Assembly: GCA_045660745.1 (NCBI GenBank)
Contig: JAZREJ010000001.1
Location: 1-13,893, forward strand
Length of the DNA: 13,893 bases
Direction: 5' to 3'
From: RGIG6353 sp045660745
GTDB lineage: Bacteria > Bacillota > Clostridia > Oscillospirales > SIG627
Each line of letters begins with the position of its first letter. Position 1 is the stretch's first letter. Positions 1-7,081 of this stretch are shown here, one piece after another. The notes under the pieces were generated by a model. It was not told the origin of the DNA. It saw nothing but the letters and a program-made list of their open reading frames with translations, and searched no databases. The position numbers were made by a program, and so were the translations under genes.

Positions 1-9
1 CATAGATTT

Positions 10-74
10 ATCCTCCTAATGTGGTTTTTGTTTTTGACTGGCAGGTCTTTTTCATTATACCACATTAGGAGGAT
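10..74. repeat. 16-bp perfect inverted repeat with 33-bp spacer
   Basis: ATCCTCCTAATGTGGT at 10-25 is the exact reverse complement of 59-74, so the strand could fold into a long hairpin with a 33-base loop. The right arm contains AGGAGG. No T-tract follows on either side, so this is not a standard terminator. It could be the edge of a small mobile element, a processed 3' end of the gene before the window, or a leader structure. I see no coding sequence here. Confidence 0.7.
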
Positions 75-101
75 TCTTCTTTCATAGGTTAACCTTTTTT
101 G

Positions 102-130
102 AACCACGCGACTATCGCGTGGTTTTCTTT
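102..130 (+). terminator. Rightward intrinsic terminator of a gene before the window
   Basis: AACCACGCG (102-110) pairs with CGCGTGGTT (116-124) over a 5-base loop, and the transcript continues TTTTCTTT. It reads rightward, so it would end a plus-strand gene lying to the left of the window. It faces the terminator of the minus-strand gene at 172, an ordinary convergent arrangement. Confidence 0.65.
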
Positions 131-134
131 GTAC

Positions 135-165
135 AAAAAAATATCCGCAGAATACTCTGCGGATA
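135..165 (-). terminator. Intrinsic terminator of the Na/Pi cotransporter gene
   Basis: On the minus strand a 9-bp stem (TATCCGCAG at 142-150 against CTGCGGATA at 157-165, plus-strand lettering) with a 6-base loop is followed by a run of T formed by the A-tract 135-141. It begins only a few bases after the stop codon at 172-174, so it ends the cotransporter transcript. Confidence 0.85.
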
Positions 166-171
166 AGTTTT

Positions 172-1920
172 TTACTGAAGCGAGAATCTCTTTGAGTATT
201 CCTCAAACTCACGGCGGAATTCATCGGAATTCGCGCGCCATGCACGAAGTGATTCGTGGAGGTTCATTCTCTTGTGTATCATATCAAGCACACATCCCGC
301 GATGTTGGAGCAGTGGCCCGCAACACGGTTCATGTCTGTGAGAAGGTCAGACCATACGAATCCCGCCTCTATTGAGCAACCGCCCTGCTGGAGACGCATA
401 ATATGATTTGTACGCAAGGTCTCCTTGAGCGTGTCGATAAGCTGGTCGAGAGGTTCTACTTGACGTGCGCTTGCAAGGTCGTCATTTAGAAATGCTTCAA
501 GTGTCAGCCTGAGTATTTCGTTTACTGCGTTTGAAATAACCTGAAGCTCTTCCTGTGCAGCGGGAGTGAATTCAAGTCCTTTTGCCATCATTTCCTCTTT
601 TGCCACAAGGATTCCGACGGCGTGGTCGGAGATTCTTTCAAAGTCTCCTATCAGCTTGAGCATCATCGCTGCATCGTTGGAGTCTGTCTCGCTGATGCGT
701 GTACTGCTGAGCTTTACAAGATATGAGCCGAGAATATCCTCGTATTTGTCAGAAGTATCCTCAAGGCGGCGTATTTCGTCAGCAACAGTATCTGAATAAT
801 TCTGTAACACGTTGAGCGATTTCTGAAGTGCTGCTACTGACACACACGCCATATCGGATGCAATGACACGGCAACGCTCCATCGCAACTGGGGGAGTAGC
901 AAGAAGACGTTCGTCAAGCTCTGCAATCTTCTCGGGCTTGTCATCGTCCGGAATGACTTTGCAAACGAGCCTTTCAAGAAGCCCTCCGCAGGGGAAGAGC
1001 ACCACGGTGCAGAATATGTTGAATATAGAGTGAATAATGGCGATTCCAAGCGCACTCGCCGCATCATTAAATAATATCGGGGCGAATACAAGATCTACGA
1101 TACAGAATATTATAACGCCGAGCACCGTTCCTATAACGTTAAATGAAAGGTGTACGGCAGAGGCGCGCTTTGCATTTTTGTTAGCTCCGACCGCCGAGAG
1201 AAGCGCTGTGATACAGGTACCGATATTCTGACCCATGATGATGGGAATAGCGGCACCGTAGGAGACAGCTCCTGTGACGGATAACGCCTGAAGTATACCG
1301 ACTGATGCCGAGCTCGACTGAATGATAGCTGTGAGAATTGCACCCGCAATAACGCCGAGTATGGGGTTTTTGAAAAGAAGGAGGATGTTTGTAAAGCCTT
1401 CTACTTGTGAGAGCCCTTCAACAGCCGCGGACATTGTGTCCATTCCGAACATAAGAGTCGCAAAGCCGAGGAGAATGAGTCCCGTATCCTTTTTCTTGCC
1501 GCTTTTGAGGAACATGTAAAATACTATTCCTATAAGAGCCAGAATGGGTGTGAATGAAGTGGGCTTTAAAAGCTGAATGAATGTATTTGATGAATCAATT
1601 CCGCTAAGGCTGAGTATCCATGCCGTAACTGTTGTACCGATGTTAGCACCCATTATAACGTGTACAGCTTGCTTAAGGCTCATGATACCCGAGTTTACGA
1701 AGCCGACCACCATAACGGTAGTGGCAGAGGAGCTTTGTATAATGGCTGTAACTCCTAAGCCCGTGAGCAATCCCATTATCGGGTTTTTAGTAAGCCTTTC
1801 AAGAAGAGAATGAAGCTTACCGCCTGCACGGCGCTCGAGTGCCTGTCCCATAACGTTCATACCGAACATAAAAAGACACAGACCACCAATAAGAGTCAGC
1901 ACGTCAAAAATATCAAACAA
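172..1920 (-). CDS. Na/Pi cotransporter family protein with PhoU-like C-terminal domain
   Basis: Predicted membrane protein of the NptA/PNaS (Na+-coupled phosphate symport) family; in this family the membrane half carries inorganic phosphate and the cytoplasmic tail resembles PhoU. Numbering from the start chosen here, the two inverted halves each carry the family QSSS signature (TAIIQSSSATT near residue 62 and TAIIQSSSASV near 201). Each QSSS is followed by a second Asn-Ile-Gly-Thr motif (GANIGTTVTA near 91, GQNIGTCITA near 230). Hydrophobic segments continue to about residue 315. The tail from about 350 is helical and hydrophilic and contains two PhoU-type motifs, FERISDHA near 427 and DMNRVAGHC near 529. 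The start is uncertain. An ATG at 1944 gives 590 residues but has no ribosome binding site. The TTG at 1918-1920 (582 residues) has AAAGGA nine bases upstream and begins FDIFDVLTLIGG, as family members do. Some family members may serve in regulation rather than bulk uptake. Confidence 0.92.
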   Translation of the reverse strand: MFDIFDVLTLIGGLCLFMFGMNVMGQALERRAGGKLHSLLERLTKNPIMGLLTGLGVTAIIQSSSATTVMVVGFVNSGIMSLKQAVHVIMGANIGTTVTAWILSLSGIDSSNTFIQLLKPTSFTPILALIGIVFYMFLKSGKKKDTGLILLGFATLMFGMDTMSAAVEGLSQVEGFTNILLLFKNPILGVIAGAILTAIIQSSSASVGILQALSVTGAVSYGAAIPIIMGQNIGTCITALLSAVGANKNAKRASAVHLSFNVIGTVLGVIIFCIVDLVFAPILFNDAASALGIAIIHSIFNIFCTVVLFPCGGLLERLVCKVIPDDDKPEKIAELDERLLATPPVAMERCRVIASDMACVSVAALQKSLNVLQNYSDTVADEIRRLEDTSDKYEDILGSYLVKLSSTRISETDSNDAAMMLKLIGDFERISDHAVGILVAKEEMMAKGLEFTPAAQEELQVISNAVNEILRLTLEAFLNDDLASARQVEPLDQLIDTLKETLRTNHIMRLQQGGCSIEAGFVWSDLLTDMNRVAGHCSNIAGCVLDMIHKRMNLHESLRAWRANSDEFRREFEEYSKRFSLQ

Positions 1921-1971
1921 GACGTCACATCCTTTCGAATCCATTGTTTTAATTATTACCGATTCTCTCCG

Positions 1972-2000
1972 ATGATAACATAATAATACATTTTTGTCAA
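1972..2000 (-). promoter_or_regulatory. Promoter of the Na/Pi cotransporter gene
   Basis: Reading leftward, TTGACA (2000-1995) is separated by 17 bases from TATCAT (1977-1972), with a TG one base before the -10 box (extended -10). It is a near-consensus vegetative promoter about 50 bases before the TTG start. I see no clear Pho-box-like direct repeats. Confidence 0.7.
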
Positions 2001-2035
2001 ATCTTGCCCATCTTATGTGTAAAAAGTATGTAAAA

Positions 2036-2055
2036 AAATAAAATGATTTTTATTT
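2036..2055. repeat. A/T-only dyad upstream of the copy 1 promoter
   Basis: AAATAAAA (2036-2043) and TTTTATTT (2048-2055) form an 8-bp dyad with loop TGAT. It ends 7 bases before the -35 box of copy 1. It may simply be A/T-rich upstream promoter sequence (UP-element-like). Confidence 0.35.
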
Positions 2056-2060
2056 GTACT

Positions 2061-2091
2061 TATTGAATTTTATCAATATCTGTTATATACT
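2061..2091 (+). promoter_or_regulatory. Promoter of lipoprotein copy 1, with overlapping dyad
   Basis: TTGAAT (2063-2068), 17-base spacer, TATACT (2086-2091). A dyad TATTGA-N6-TCAATA (2061-2078) covers the -35 box and is a candidate operator. The divergent cotransporter promoter lies about 60 bases away. Confidence 0.6.
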
Positions 2092-2124
2092 GTAGTAAAC
2101 AAAAATGTAATGAGGTATAATGAT

Positions 2125-3594
2125 ATGAAGAGGATCATTTCATTTTCTTTGGCTTTGGCTATGATTTTTTCCGTGTCTTTTTTGATTGTCTCATGTTCCG
2201 GTAAGTCTGATAACTCAGACTCATCTGCAAGCGGTGAGCAAAAGCAGTACGAGGAAGATTCGATTTTTTATGAGAGAAGCCTTGTATCGGACGGACTTCC
2301 CGAGAAGGATTACGGAGGACGAGTGCTTCGTGTTGCAACACTTTATCCTAATGAGGTTCTTACCGCAGAGGAGGAGCGTAATCAGGGCGATCTTATAAAG
2401 GATGCAACTCACGAGAGAAATCTGCACGTTGAAAGCCGTTTTAACGCGAAGATAGAGGTTGTATATTCGGGTAACTACGTAGAGGTTGCCGATTACGCAT
2501 CCAAGACCGTTCTTGCAGGCTCGGATGAATTTGATCTTCTTGTGGGTCAGGTTCTTGAGACTGCGTCTACCGTATCAAAAAATCTTTATCTTAACTGGTA
2601 CGATATAGAAAACGTTGATTTTTCGAAGCCGTGGTGGTTCGATTCCACTTCAACTGACCTTACCTATGACGGTAAGTGTATTCTTGCAATTTCTCATTAT
2701 AACAGAACAGCAGTAGCGGGAGTTTATTGCATGTTCTTCAATAAAGCTCTTGCCGCATCTTATGAGCTTGGCGATCTTTATTCGATAGTTCTTGACGGCA
2801 AGTGGACCTATGATAAGCTTCACGAAATGGTCAAGGATATTTACACCGATAACGGTGATGACGTAAGAGACGATAAGGACTTTTACGGATATACCCAAAC
2901 CAGCGGTACGGGACTTAACGCTTATCTTTGGGCTTTCGATAACCCGATTTGTACAAAGGATGCAGACGGCAAGCCCGCTATCACCTTAAACAGCGACAAG
3001 ATAGACTCTATTGTCAATGACATTTACGATATGTGCTTCAATACTCCCGGTATTTGGTGCGATACTTATGCGGGAGGAGGTCAATCTACCGCAACTAGCC
3101 TTTTCTACGAGCGCCGTGCTATTTTCACGGAGCTTGCTCTTGATCAGGCAACAACCGAAAAGCTTCGTGATTTCGAGGATGATTACGGAATCCTTCCGCT
3201 TCCGAAATATAACGATGAACAGGCTGAATATCGCACTATGGTTGGCGGATATCATTCGGTACTGGCTGTTCCTAAGACCTGCCCTGATACCGAATTTGTC
3301 GGCACTATGGTTGAAGCGCTTTCGGCTGAAAGCTGGAAGACGGTAACTCCTACCATTTACGAAATAGCTCTTAAGACAAGATATCTGCGCGATAACGAAT
3401 CAAAGGACGTTATGGATATTATAATAAATAATACGGTGTTTGACTTCGGATATGTGTATAATATCGGATTTTCTTACGTTCTTGAAACCATGATGAGAGC
3501 AGAAAACAATAATTTCCAATCATATTACAAGACTACCTATACTAACGCAAAATATAAGCTTAAAGCCCTTCTCAAGGTTTTTGATAAAATGTGA
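2125..3594 (+). CDS. Extracellular solute-binding lipoprotein, array copy 1
   Basis: 489-residue predicted surface lipoprotein of the bacterial extracellular solute-binding protein type (ABC-importer receptor, probably sugar/oligosaccharide class by family resemblance). The signal peptide ends in the lipobox IVSC, lipidated Cys24, followed by a Ser/Gly/Asp linker. Landmarks: YEEDSIFYERSLV (42-54), LPEKDYGGR (58-66), SDEFDL (133-138), FSKPWWF (166-172), ASYELGDLYS (211-220), GKWTYDK (225-231), an Asp-rich loop (241-252), variable segment (309-342), YGILPLPK (354-361), AESWKTVTPT (401-410), RYLRD (419-423) and VFDFGYVY (438-445). It is the most diverged member: HVESRFNAK replaces VENRFNV and GGYHS replaces GGHH. 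An in-frame ATG at 2110 exists, but GAGG at 2112-2115 is placed 9 bases before the ATG at 2125, which I take as the start. No transporter membrane genes are adjacent. The ligand is unknown. Confidence 0.9.
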   Translation: MKRIISFSLALAMIFSVSFLIVSCSGKSDNSDSSASGEQKQYEEDSIFYERSLVSDGLPEKDYGGRVLRVATLYPNEVLTAEEERNQGDLIKDATHERNLHVESRFNAKIEVVYSGNYVEVADYASKTVLAGSDEFDLLVGQVLETASTVSKNLYLNWYDIENVDFSKPWWFDSTSTDLTYDGKCILAISHYNRTAVAGVYCMFFNKALAASYELGDLYSIVLDGKWTYDKLHEMVKDIYTDNGDDVRDDKDFYGYTQTSGTGLNAYLWAFDNPICTKDADGKPAITLNSDKIDSIVNDIYDMCFNTPGIWCDTYAGGGQSTATSLFYERRAIFTELALDQATTEKLRDFEDDYGILPLPKYNDEQAEYRTMVGGYHSVLAVPKTCPDTEFVGTMVEALSAESWKTVTPTIYEIALKTRYLRDNESKDVMDIIINNTVFDFGYVYNIGFSYVLETMMRAENNNFQSYYKTTYTNAKYKLKALLKVFDKM

Positions 3595-3600
3595 TTTTAG

Positions 3601-3627
3601 CGGGAGAGATAACCTCTCCCGTTTTTT
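3601..3627 (+). terminator. Intrinsic terminator of copy 1
   Basis: CGGGAGAG (3601-3608) pairs with CTCTCCCG (3614-3621) over a 5-base loop, followed directly by six T (3622-3627). It starts 6 bases after the stop codon. Confidence 0.9.
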
Positions 3628-3659
3628 GTATTAAAAAATCTAAAAAAATTTTCCTTTTT

Positions 3660-3701
3660 AGCAATATAATTGTTGCAATTTCCGAAGTTTTATAGTATAA
3701 T
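3660..3701 (+). promoter_or_regulatory. Promoter of copy 2 with dyad over the -35 box
   Basis: TTGCAA (3673-3678), 17-base spacer, perfect TATAAT (3696-3701). The block AGCAATATAATTGTTGCAA (3660-3678) contains the imperfect palindrome GCAATATAATTGTTGC over the -35. The same 19 bases recur, with the same spacing, before copy 3. The ribosome binding site GGAGG (3725-3729) lies 5 bases before the ATG. Confidence 0.75.
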
Positions 3702-3734
3702 ATTGATGCAAACTTTGTGATTTTGGAGGAAATA

Positions 3735-5201
3735 ATGAAAAAAATTCTGTGTTTTATTCTTTCGCTTGTTATGCTCATGTCAAGCGTCGTGCTTTTATTC
3801 GCATGCGGAAAGAAGGAAGGATCAAACGGCGGTACCTCGGGTGAAATAAAGCAGTACGAGGAGGATTCTATCTTCTATGAGAGAAGCCTTGTATCAGATG
3901 ATCTTCCCGAAAAGGACTACGGTGGACGCACTTTGCGAGTTGTCGCTCTTTATCCCGGAGAGATATATACAGTAGATGAAAAGCGCAATCAGGGTGACCT
4001 TTTGGCAGATGCGATATTTGCCAGAAACCAGGCTGTTGAAAATCGCTTCAACGTAAATATAGAGGTAGTATATACCGGTAATTACGTTGAGGTTGCCGAT
4101 TATGCTTCAAAGACCATTCTTGCAGGCTCGGATGAATTTGACCTTATGTCAGGTCAGGTGCTTGAGACTGCAAAGACTGTCGGCAAGAATCTTTATCTTA
4201 ACTGGTATAATATTGAACACGTAAACTTCGATAAGCCTTGGTGGTTTGAGTCCATGAAAGATGACCTTACCTACGACGGAAAGGCAATACTTGCAATCTC
4301 ACACCTCAACACCTCAGCGGTAGGCGGTGCATACTGTATCTTCTTCAATAAGAATCTTGCAGCCTCCTATGAGCTTGGCGACCTTTATTCCGTAGTTCTT
4401 AACGGTGATTGGACATTTGACAAGTTTATGGAGTGTGTTAAGGATATTTATTCCGATGACGGAAACGACAGCCGTGGCGAAGAGGACTTTTACGGATTCT
4501 GCACCACTAACTCCACAAGTCTTCACGCATGGCTTCCCGCTTTTGACAATCCCATTTGTGCAAAGGACGGAGACGGCAAGCCTTCACTCGTTATAAAGAG
4601 TGATAAGATAGACACTATTGTAAACAACATTTATGATATGTGCTACAATACTAACGGCGTTTGGTGTGACACCTATGCGGGCGGTGGTCAGTCAACCGCT
4701 ACAAAGCTTTTCTTTGAAAAGCGTGCTATATTCACAGAGCTTGGCCTCAGCGAGGCAACAACTCAAAGACTTCGTGACTTTGAAGACGAGTATGGAATCC
4801 TTCCCATGCCCAAGCTTGACGAAACTCAGCTTAAATACAAGACCTTGACAGGCGGTCACCATACCGTTCTTACTGTTCCCAAGACCTGCCGTGACACCGA
4901 GTTTGTCGGACTTATAGTAGAGGCTCTTTCTGCAGAAAGCTGGAAAACCTATACTCCCACCCTTTACGAAATAGCACTCAAGACAAGATATCTTCGTGAC
5001 AGTGAGTCCAAAGAGGTTCTTGATATCGTTGTTGATGGTAATACGTTCGATTTCGGTTACGTGTATAACGTAGGCTTTGCTTACAGCATTGAGGAGCTTA
5101 TAAAGCAGGGCTCCAACAACTTCCAGTCCTATTACACACGCAAACGCAGTGATGCAAATTACAAGCTTAAAACAGCAATCAAGGCATTTGACAAGCTGTA
5201 A
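3735..5201 (+). CDS. Extracellular solute-binding lipoprotein, array copy 2
   Basis: 488-residue lipoprotein, lipobox LFAC with Cys24, and a short Lys/Gly-rich linker before the invariant YEEDSIFYERSLV block. It is closest in layout to copy 1: both carry the segment WCDTYAGGGQSTAT in the otherwise variable region, and both have SDEFDL and KPWWF. It has the fuller family version of the N-terminal helix (RNQAVENRFNV). The Asp loop reads SDDGNDSRGEED, with Gly at a position that is Asp in most copies. The GTG at 3717 would add six residues, but GGAGG at 3725-3729 identifies the ATG at 3735. It has its own promoter and terminator, so it is probably transcribed alone. The role is inferred: capture of an extracellular solute for an importer encoded elsewhere, or a stand-alone surface binding function. 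Confidence 0.9.
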   Translation: MKKILCFILSLVMLMSSVVLLFACGKKEGSNGGTSGEIKQYEEDSIFYERSLVSDDLPEKDYGGRTLRVVALYPGEIYTVDEKRNQGDLLADAIFARNQAVENRFNVNIEVVYTGNYVEVADYASKTILAGSDEFDLMSGQVLETAKTVGKNLYLNWYNIEHVNFDKPWWFESMKDDLTYDGKAILAISHLNTSAVGGAYCIFFNKNLAASYELGDLYSVVLNGDWTFDKFMECVKDIYSDDGNDSRGEEDFYGFCTTNSTSLHAWLPAFDNPICAKDGDGKPSLVIKSDKIDTIVNNIYDMCYNTNGVWCDTYAGGGQSTATKLFFEKRAIFTELGLSEATTQRLRDFEDEYGILPMPKLDETQLKYKTLTGGHHTVLTVPKTCRDTEFVGLIVEALSAESWKTYTPTLYEIALKTRYLRDSESKEVLDIVVDGNTFDFGYVYNVGFAYSIEELIKQGSNNFQSYYTRKRSDANYKLKTAIKAFDKL

Positions 5202-5263
5202 TTTTTGATGTGAATAACGCATATGACGTACTCAATTGACAAACTTAAATAAAACAATAAAAG

Positions 5264-5292
5264 ATCGGGATGAAAAGCATCCCGATTTTTTT
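5264..5292 (+). terminator. Intrinsic terminator of copy 2
   Basis: ATCGGGATG (5264-5272) pairs with CATCCCGAT (5278-5286) over loop AAAAG, followed by a T run to 5292. About 60 bases of non-coding sequence separate it from the stop codon. Confidence 0.9.
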
Positions 5293-5324
5293 GTGCTAAA
5301 AAAACTCTGAAAAATTTCCTTTTC

Positions 5325-5366
5325 AGCAATATAATTGTTGCAAAATTGTTCAGATAACTGTATAAT
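5325..5366 (+). promoter_or_regulatory. Promoter of copy 3, duplicate of the copy 2 promoter
   Basis: TTGCAA (5338-5343), 17-base spacer, TATAAT (5361-5366). AGCAATATAATTGTTGCAA (5325-5343) and GTATAATATTGATGCA (5360-5375) are identical to the copy 2 promoter, while the spacer between -35 and -10 differs. The ribosome binding site AGGAGGG is at 5387-5393. Confidence 0.75.
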
Positions 5367-5397
5367 ATTGATGCACATTTAATTTTAGGAGGGAAAT

Positions 5398-6855
5398 ATG
5401 AAGAAAATCTTGTGTTTTGTACTTTCACTTATTATGCTTTTGTCAAGCGCAGTGTTGATGTTTTCATGCGGAAAAGATGAGGCGGCAAACGGCGGAACCT
5501 CGGGTGAAATAAAGAAATATGAAGAGGATTCCATATTTTATGAGAGAAGCCTTGTGGAAGACGGACTTGATGCCAAGGATTACGGCGGAAGGGTTTTCAG
5601 AACTGTCGAAGCGGGAAATGAGGTATATATTTCCGAAGATCAGCAAAATAAGGGACAGCTTGTTGTTGATGCAAAGTTTGCCCGTAACCAAGCGGTTGAA
5701 AATCGTTTCAATGTCAAGATAGAGTGCGTTTACCGTGGAAATTATGTTGAAGTAAACGAATACGCCTCCAAGACAATTCTTGCAGGCTCTGACGAATTCG
5801 ACCTTCTTCTCGGTCAGGTCCTTGAGACTGCAAACAGTGTGGGAAAGAATCTGTTCCTCAACTGGTATAACATAGAGCACATTGATTTTTCAAAGCCTTG
5901 GTGGTTTGAGACAATGTCGGAGAATCTTTCTTATGACAATAAGGCGATCCTTGCGATCTCCCATCTTAACCATTCGGCAGTTTCAGGAGTTTACTGCTAT
6001 TTCTTCAATAAGAATCTTGCCGCATCCTATGAGCTTGGTGACCTTTATTCTGTAGTTCTCGACGGAAAATGGACCTTTGATAAATTTATGGAAATCGTAA
6101 AGGATATATATGAGGATGACGGAGACAACGTCAGAAACGAAAACGACTTATACGGATTTGCTCAAGGCTCCGGAACCGGCATCAACTCTTATCTTTGGGC
6201 ATTCGATAACCCCATCTGCGCAAAGAATGCCGAAGGCAAGCCCGAGATAGTTTTGAACAGCTCCAAGATAGACTCAATAATTGCCGACATTTATGATATG
6301 TGCTATAACACAACAGGTGTGTTCTATGACAAGAGAGGCAAGGTAAACACCTCTCAGATGTTCTATGAGAAGAAAAGCGTTTTCATGCTGATAGGTCTTG
6401 ACGAGGCAACCACCGATAAGCTCCGTAACTTTGAGGATGATTACGGAATCCTCCCCATGCCCAAGTATGACGAGAATCAGCCCCAGTATTATACAATGGT
6501 TGGCGGACATCACTCGGCAATGGCTATTCCAAAGACAGTTAAGGATACCGAGTTTGTAGGAAGAATAATTGAGGCACTTTCGGCAGAAAGCTGGAAGACT
6601 GTAACTCCCACCCTTTACGAAATAGCTCTCAAGACAAGATATCTTCGCGATTCAGAATCCAAGACTGTTATGGACATTATCATTGATAACGTTGTATTTG
6701 ACTTCGGCTACGTTTATAACACGGGCTTTGCATACATCGTTCAGGATATGATGAAGACGGGAAAGACGAACTTCCAGTCGTTTTTCAAAGCATCAAACGC
6801 AAATGCAAAATATAAGATGAAGTCGATCATGAAGGCTTTTGACAAGCTTCAGTGA
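5398..6855 (+). CDS. Extracellular solute-binding lipoprotein, array copy 3
   Basis: 485 residues, the shortest copy. Lipobox MFSC, Cys24. It belongs with copies 1-2 by SDEFDL, KPWWF and FGYVYN, but its variable segment (near residues 307-340) is unlike theirs: YDKRGKVNTSQMFYEKK replaces the WCDTYAGGGQ type. It also departs from the family at QQNKGQL, where the other six copies read RNQGDL. The post-anchor block begins KYEEDSIFYERSLVEDGL. The Asp loop is EDDGDNVRNEND. The start is secure: AGGAGGG lies 4 bases before the only sensible ATG. A strong terminator follows within 10 bases of the stop. The function is inferred as in the rest of the family; the distinct variable segment suggests a ligand preference different from copies 1 and 2. 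Confidence 0.9.
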   Translation: MKKILCFVLSLIMLLSSAVLMFSCGKDEAANGGTSGEIKKYEEDSIFYERSLVEDGLDAKDYGGRVFRTVEAGNEVYISEDQQNKGQLVVDAKFARNQAVENRFNVKIECVYRGNYVEVNEYASKTILAGSDEFDLLLGQVLETANSVGKNLFLNWYNIEHIDFSKPWWFETMSENLSYDNKAILAISHLNHSAVSGVYCYFFNKNLAASYELGDLYSVVLDGKWTFDKFMEIVKDIYEDDGDNVRNENDLYGFAQGSGTGINSYLWAFDNPICAKNAEGKPEIVLNSSKIDSIIADIYDMCYNTTGVFYDKRGKVNTSQMFYEKKSVFMLIGLDEATTDKLRNFEDDYGILPMPKYDENQPQYYTMVGGHHSAMAIPKTVKDTEFVGRIIEALSAESWKTVTPTLYEIALKTRYLRDSESKTVMDIIIDNVVFDFGYVYNTGFAYIVQDMMKTGKTNFQSFFKASNANAKYKMKSIMKAFDKLQ

Positions 6856-6861
6856 TTCAAG

Positions 6862-6896
6862 GCAAGCGGCGAACAAACGCCGCTTGCTGTTTTTTT
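6862..6896 (+). terminator. Intrinsic terminator of copy 3
   Basis: GCAAGCGGCG (6862-6871) pairs with CGCCGCTTGC (6878-6887) over loop AACAAA, followed by TG and then seven T (6890-6896). Confidence 0.9.
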
Positions 6897-7016
6897 AACA
6901 GCAGCATAGATTATGCACCTGATTTACCACGAAAGCATGGGATGAAATTACCTTTTATATTAAATTATATGTAAAAAATAATCGATAATATGAATTTTTC
7001 GGTATATTTTGTTCAC

Positions 7017-7049
7017 CTCATTGTAAATGAGAAATTTATATGCTAAAAT
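7017..7049 (+). promoter_or_regulatory. Promoter of copy 4 with dyad over the -35 box
   Basis: TTGTAA (7021-7026), 17-base spacer, TAAAAT (7044-7049) with TG at 7041-7042 (extended -10). A perfect dyad CTCATT-GTA-AATGAG (7017-7031) covers the -35 box and is a candidate operator. The ribosome binding site AAGGAG (7067-7072) lies 9 bases before the ATG at 7082. The remaining sequence between 6897 and 7016 is A/T-rich with no gene that I can see. Confidence 0.65.
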
Positions 7050-7081
7050 ATTCTTACAAAATATGCAAGGAGACAAAAAAC

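Noticed and set aside
566..799. Plus-strand open frames inside the cotransporter gene (566-799, 1037-1231, 1322-1519, 1577-1813)
   Set aside because: They are shadows of the minus-strand cotransporter frame, with no ribosome binding site and no recognisable protein features.
1945..2060. Pho box (PhoB/PhoP site) in front of the cotransporter gene
   Set aside because: I could not find the expected spaced direct repeats; the sequence is simply A/T-rich with a near-consensus constitutive promoter.
4692..5222. Long antisense open frames inside the lipoprotein genes (for example 4692-5222, 10932-11480 and 13007-13537 on the minus strand)
   Set aside because: They recur at corresponding places because the genes are paralogues with similar codon choice. 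Their translations look like no known family, they have no plausible ribosome binding sites, and the plus-strand frame is clearly the protein-coding one.
6897..7016. Possible riboswitch or small RNA in the gap before copy 4
   Set aside because: The gap lies before the promoter, contains only a small hairpin (GCATA/TATGC) and A/T-rich sequence, and has no conserved riboswitch core that I can recognise.
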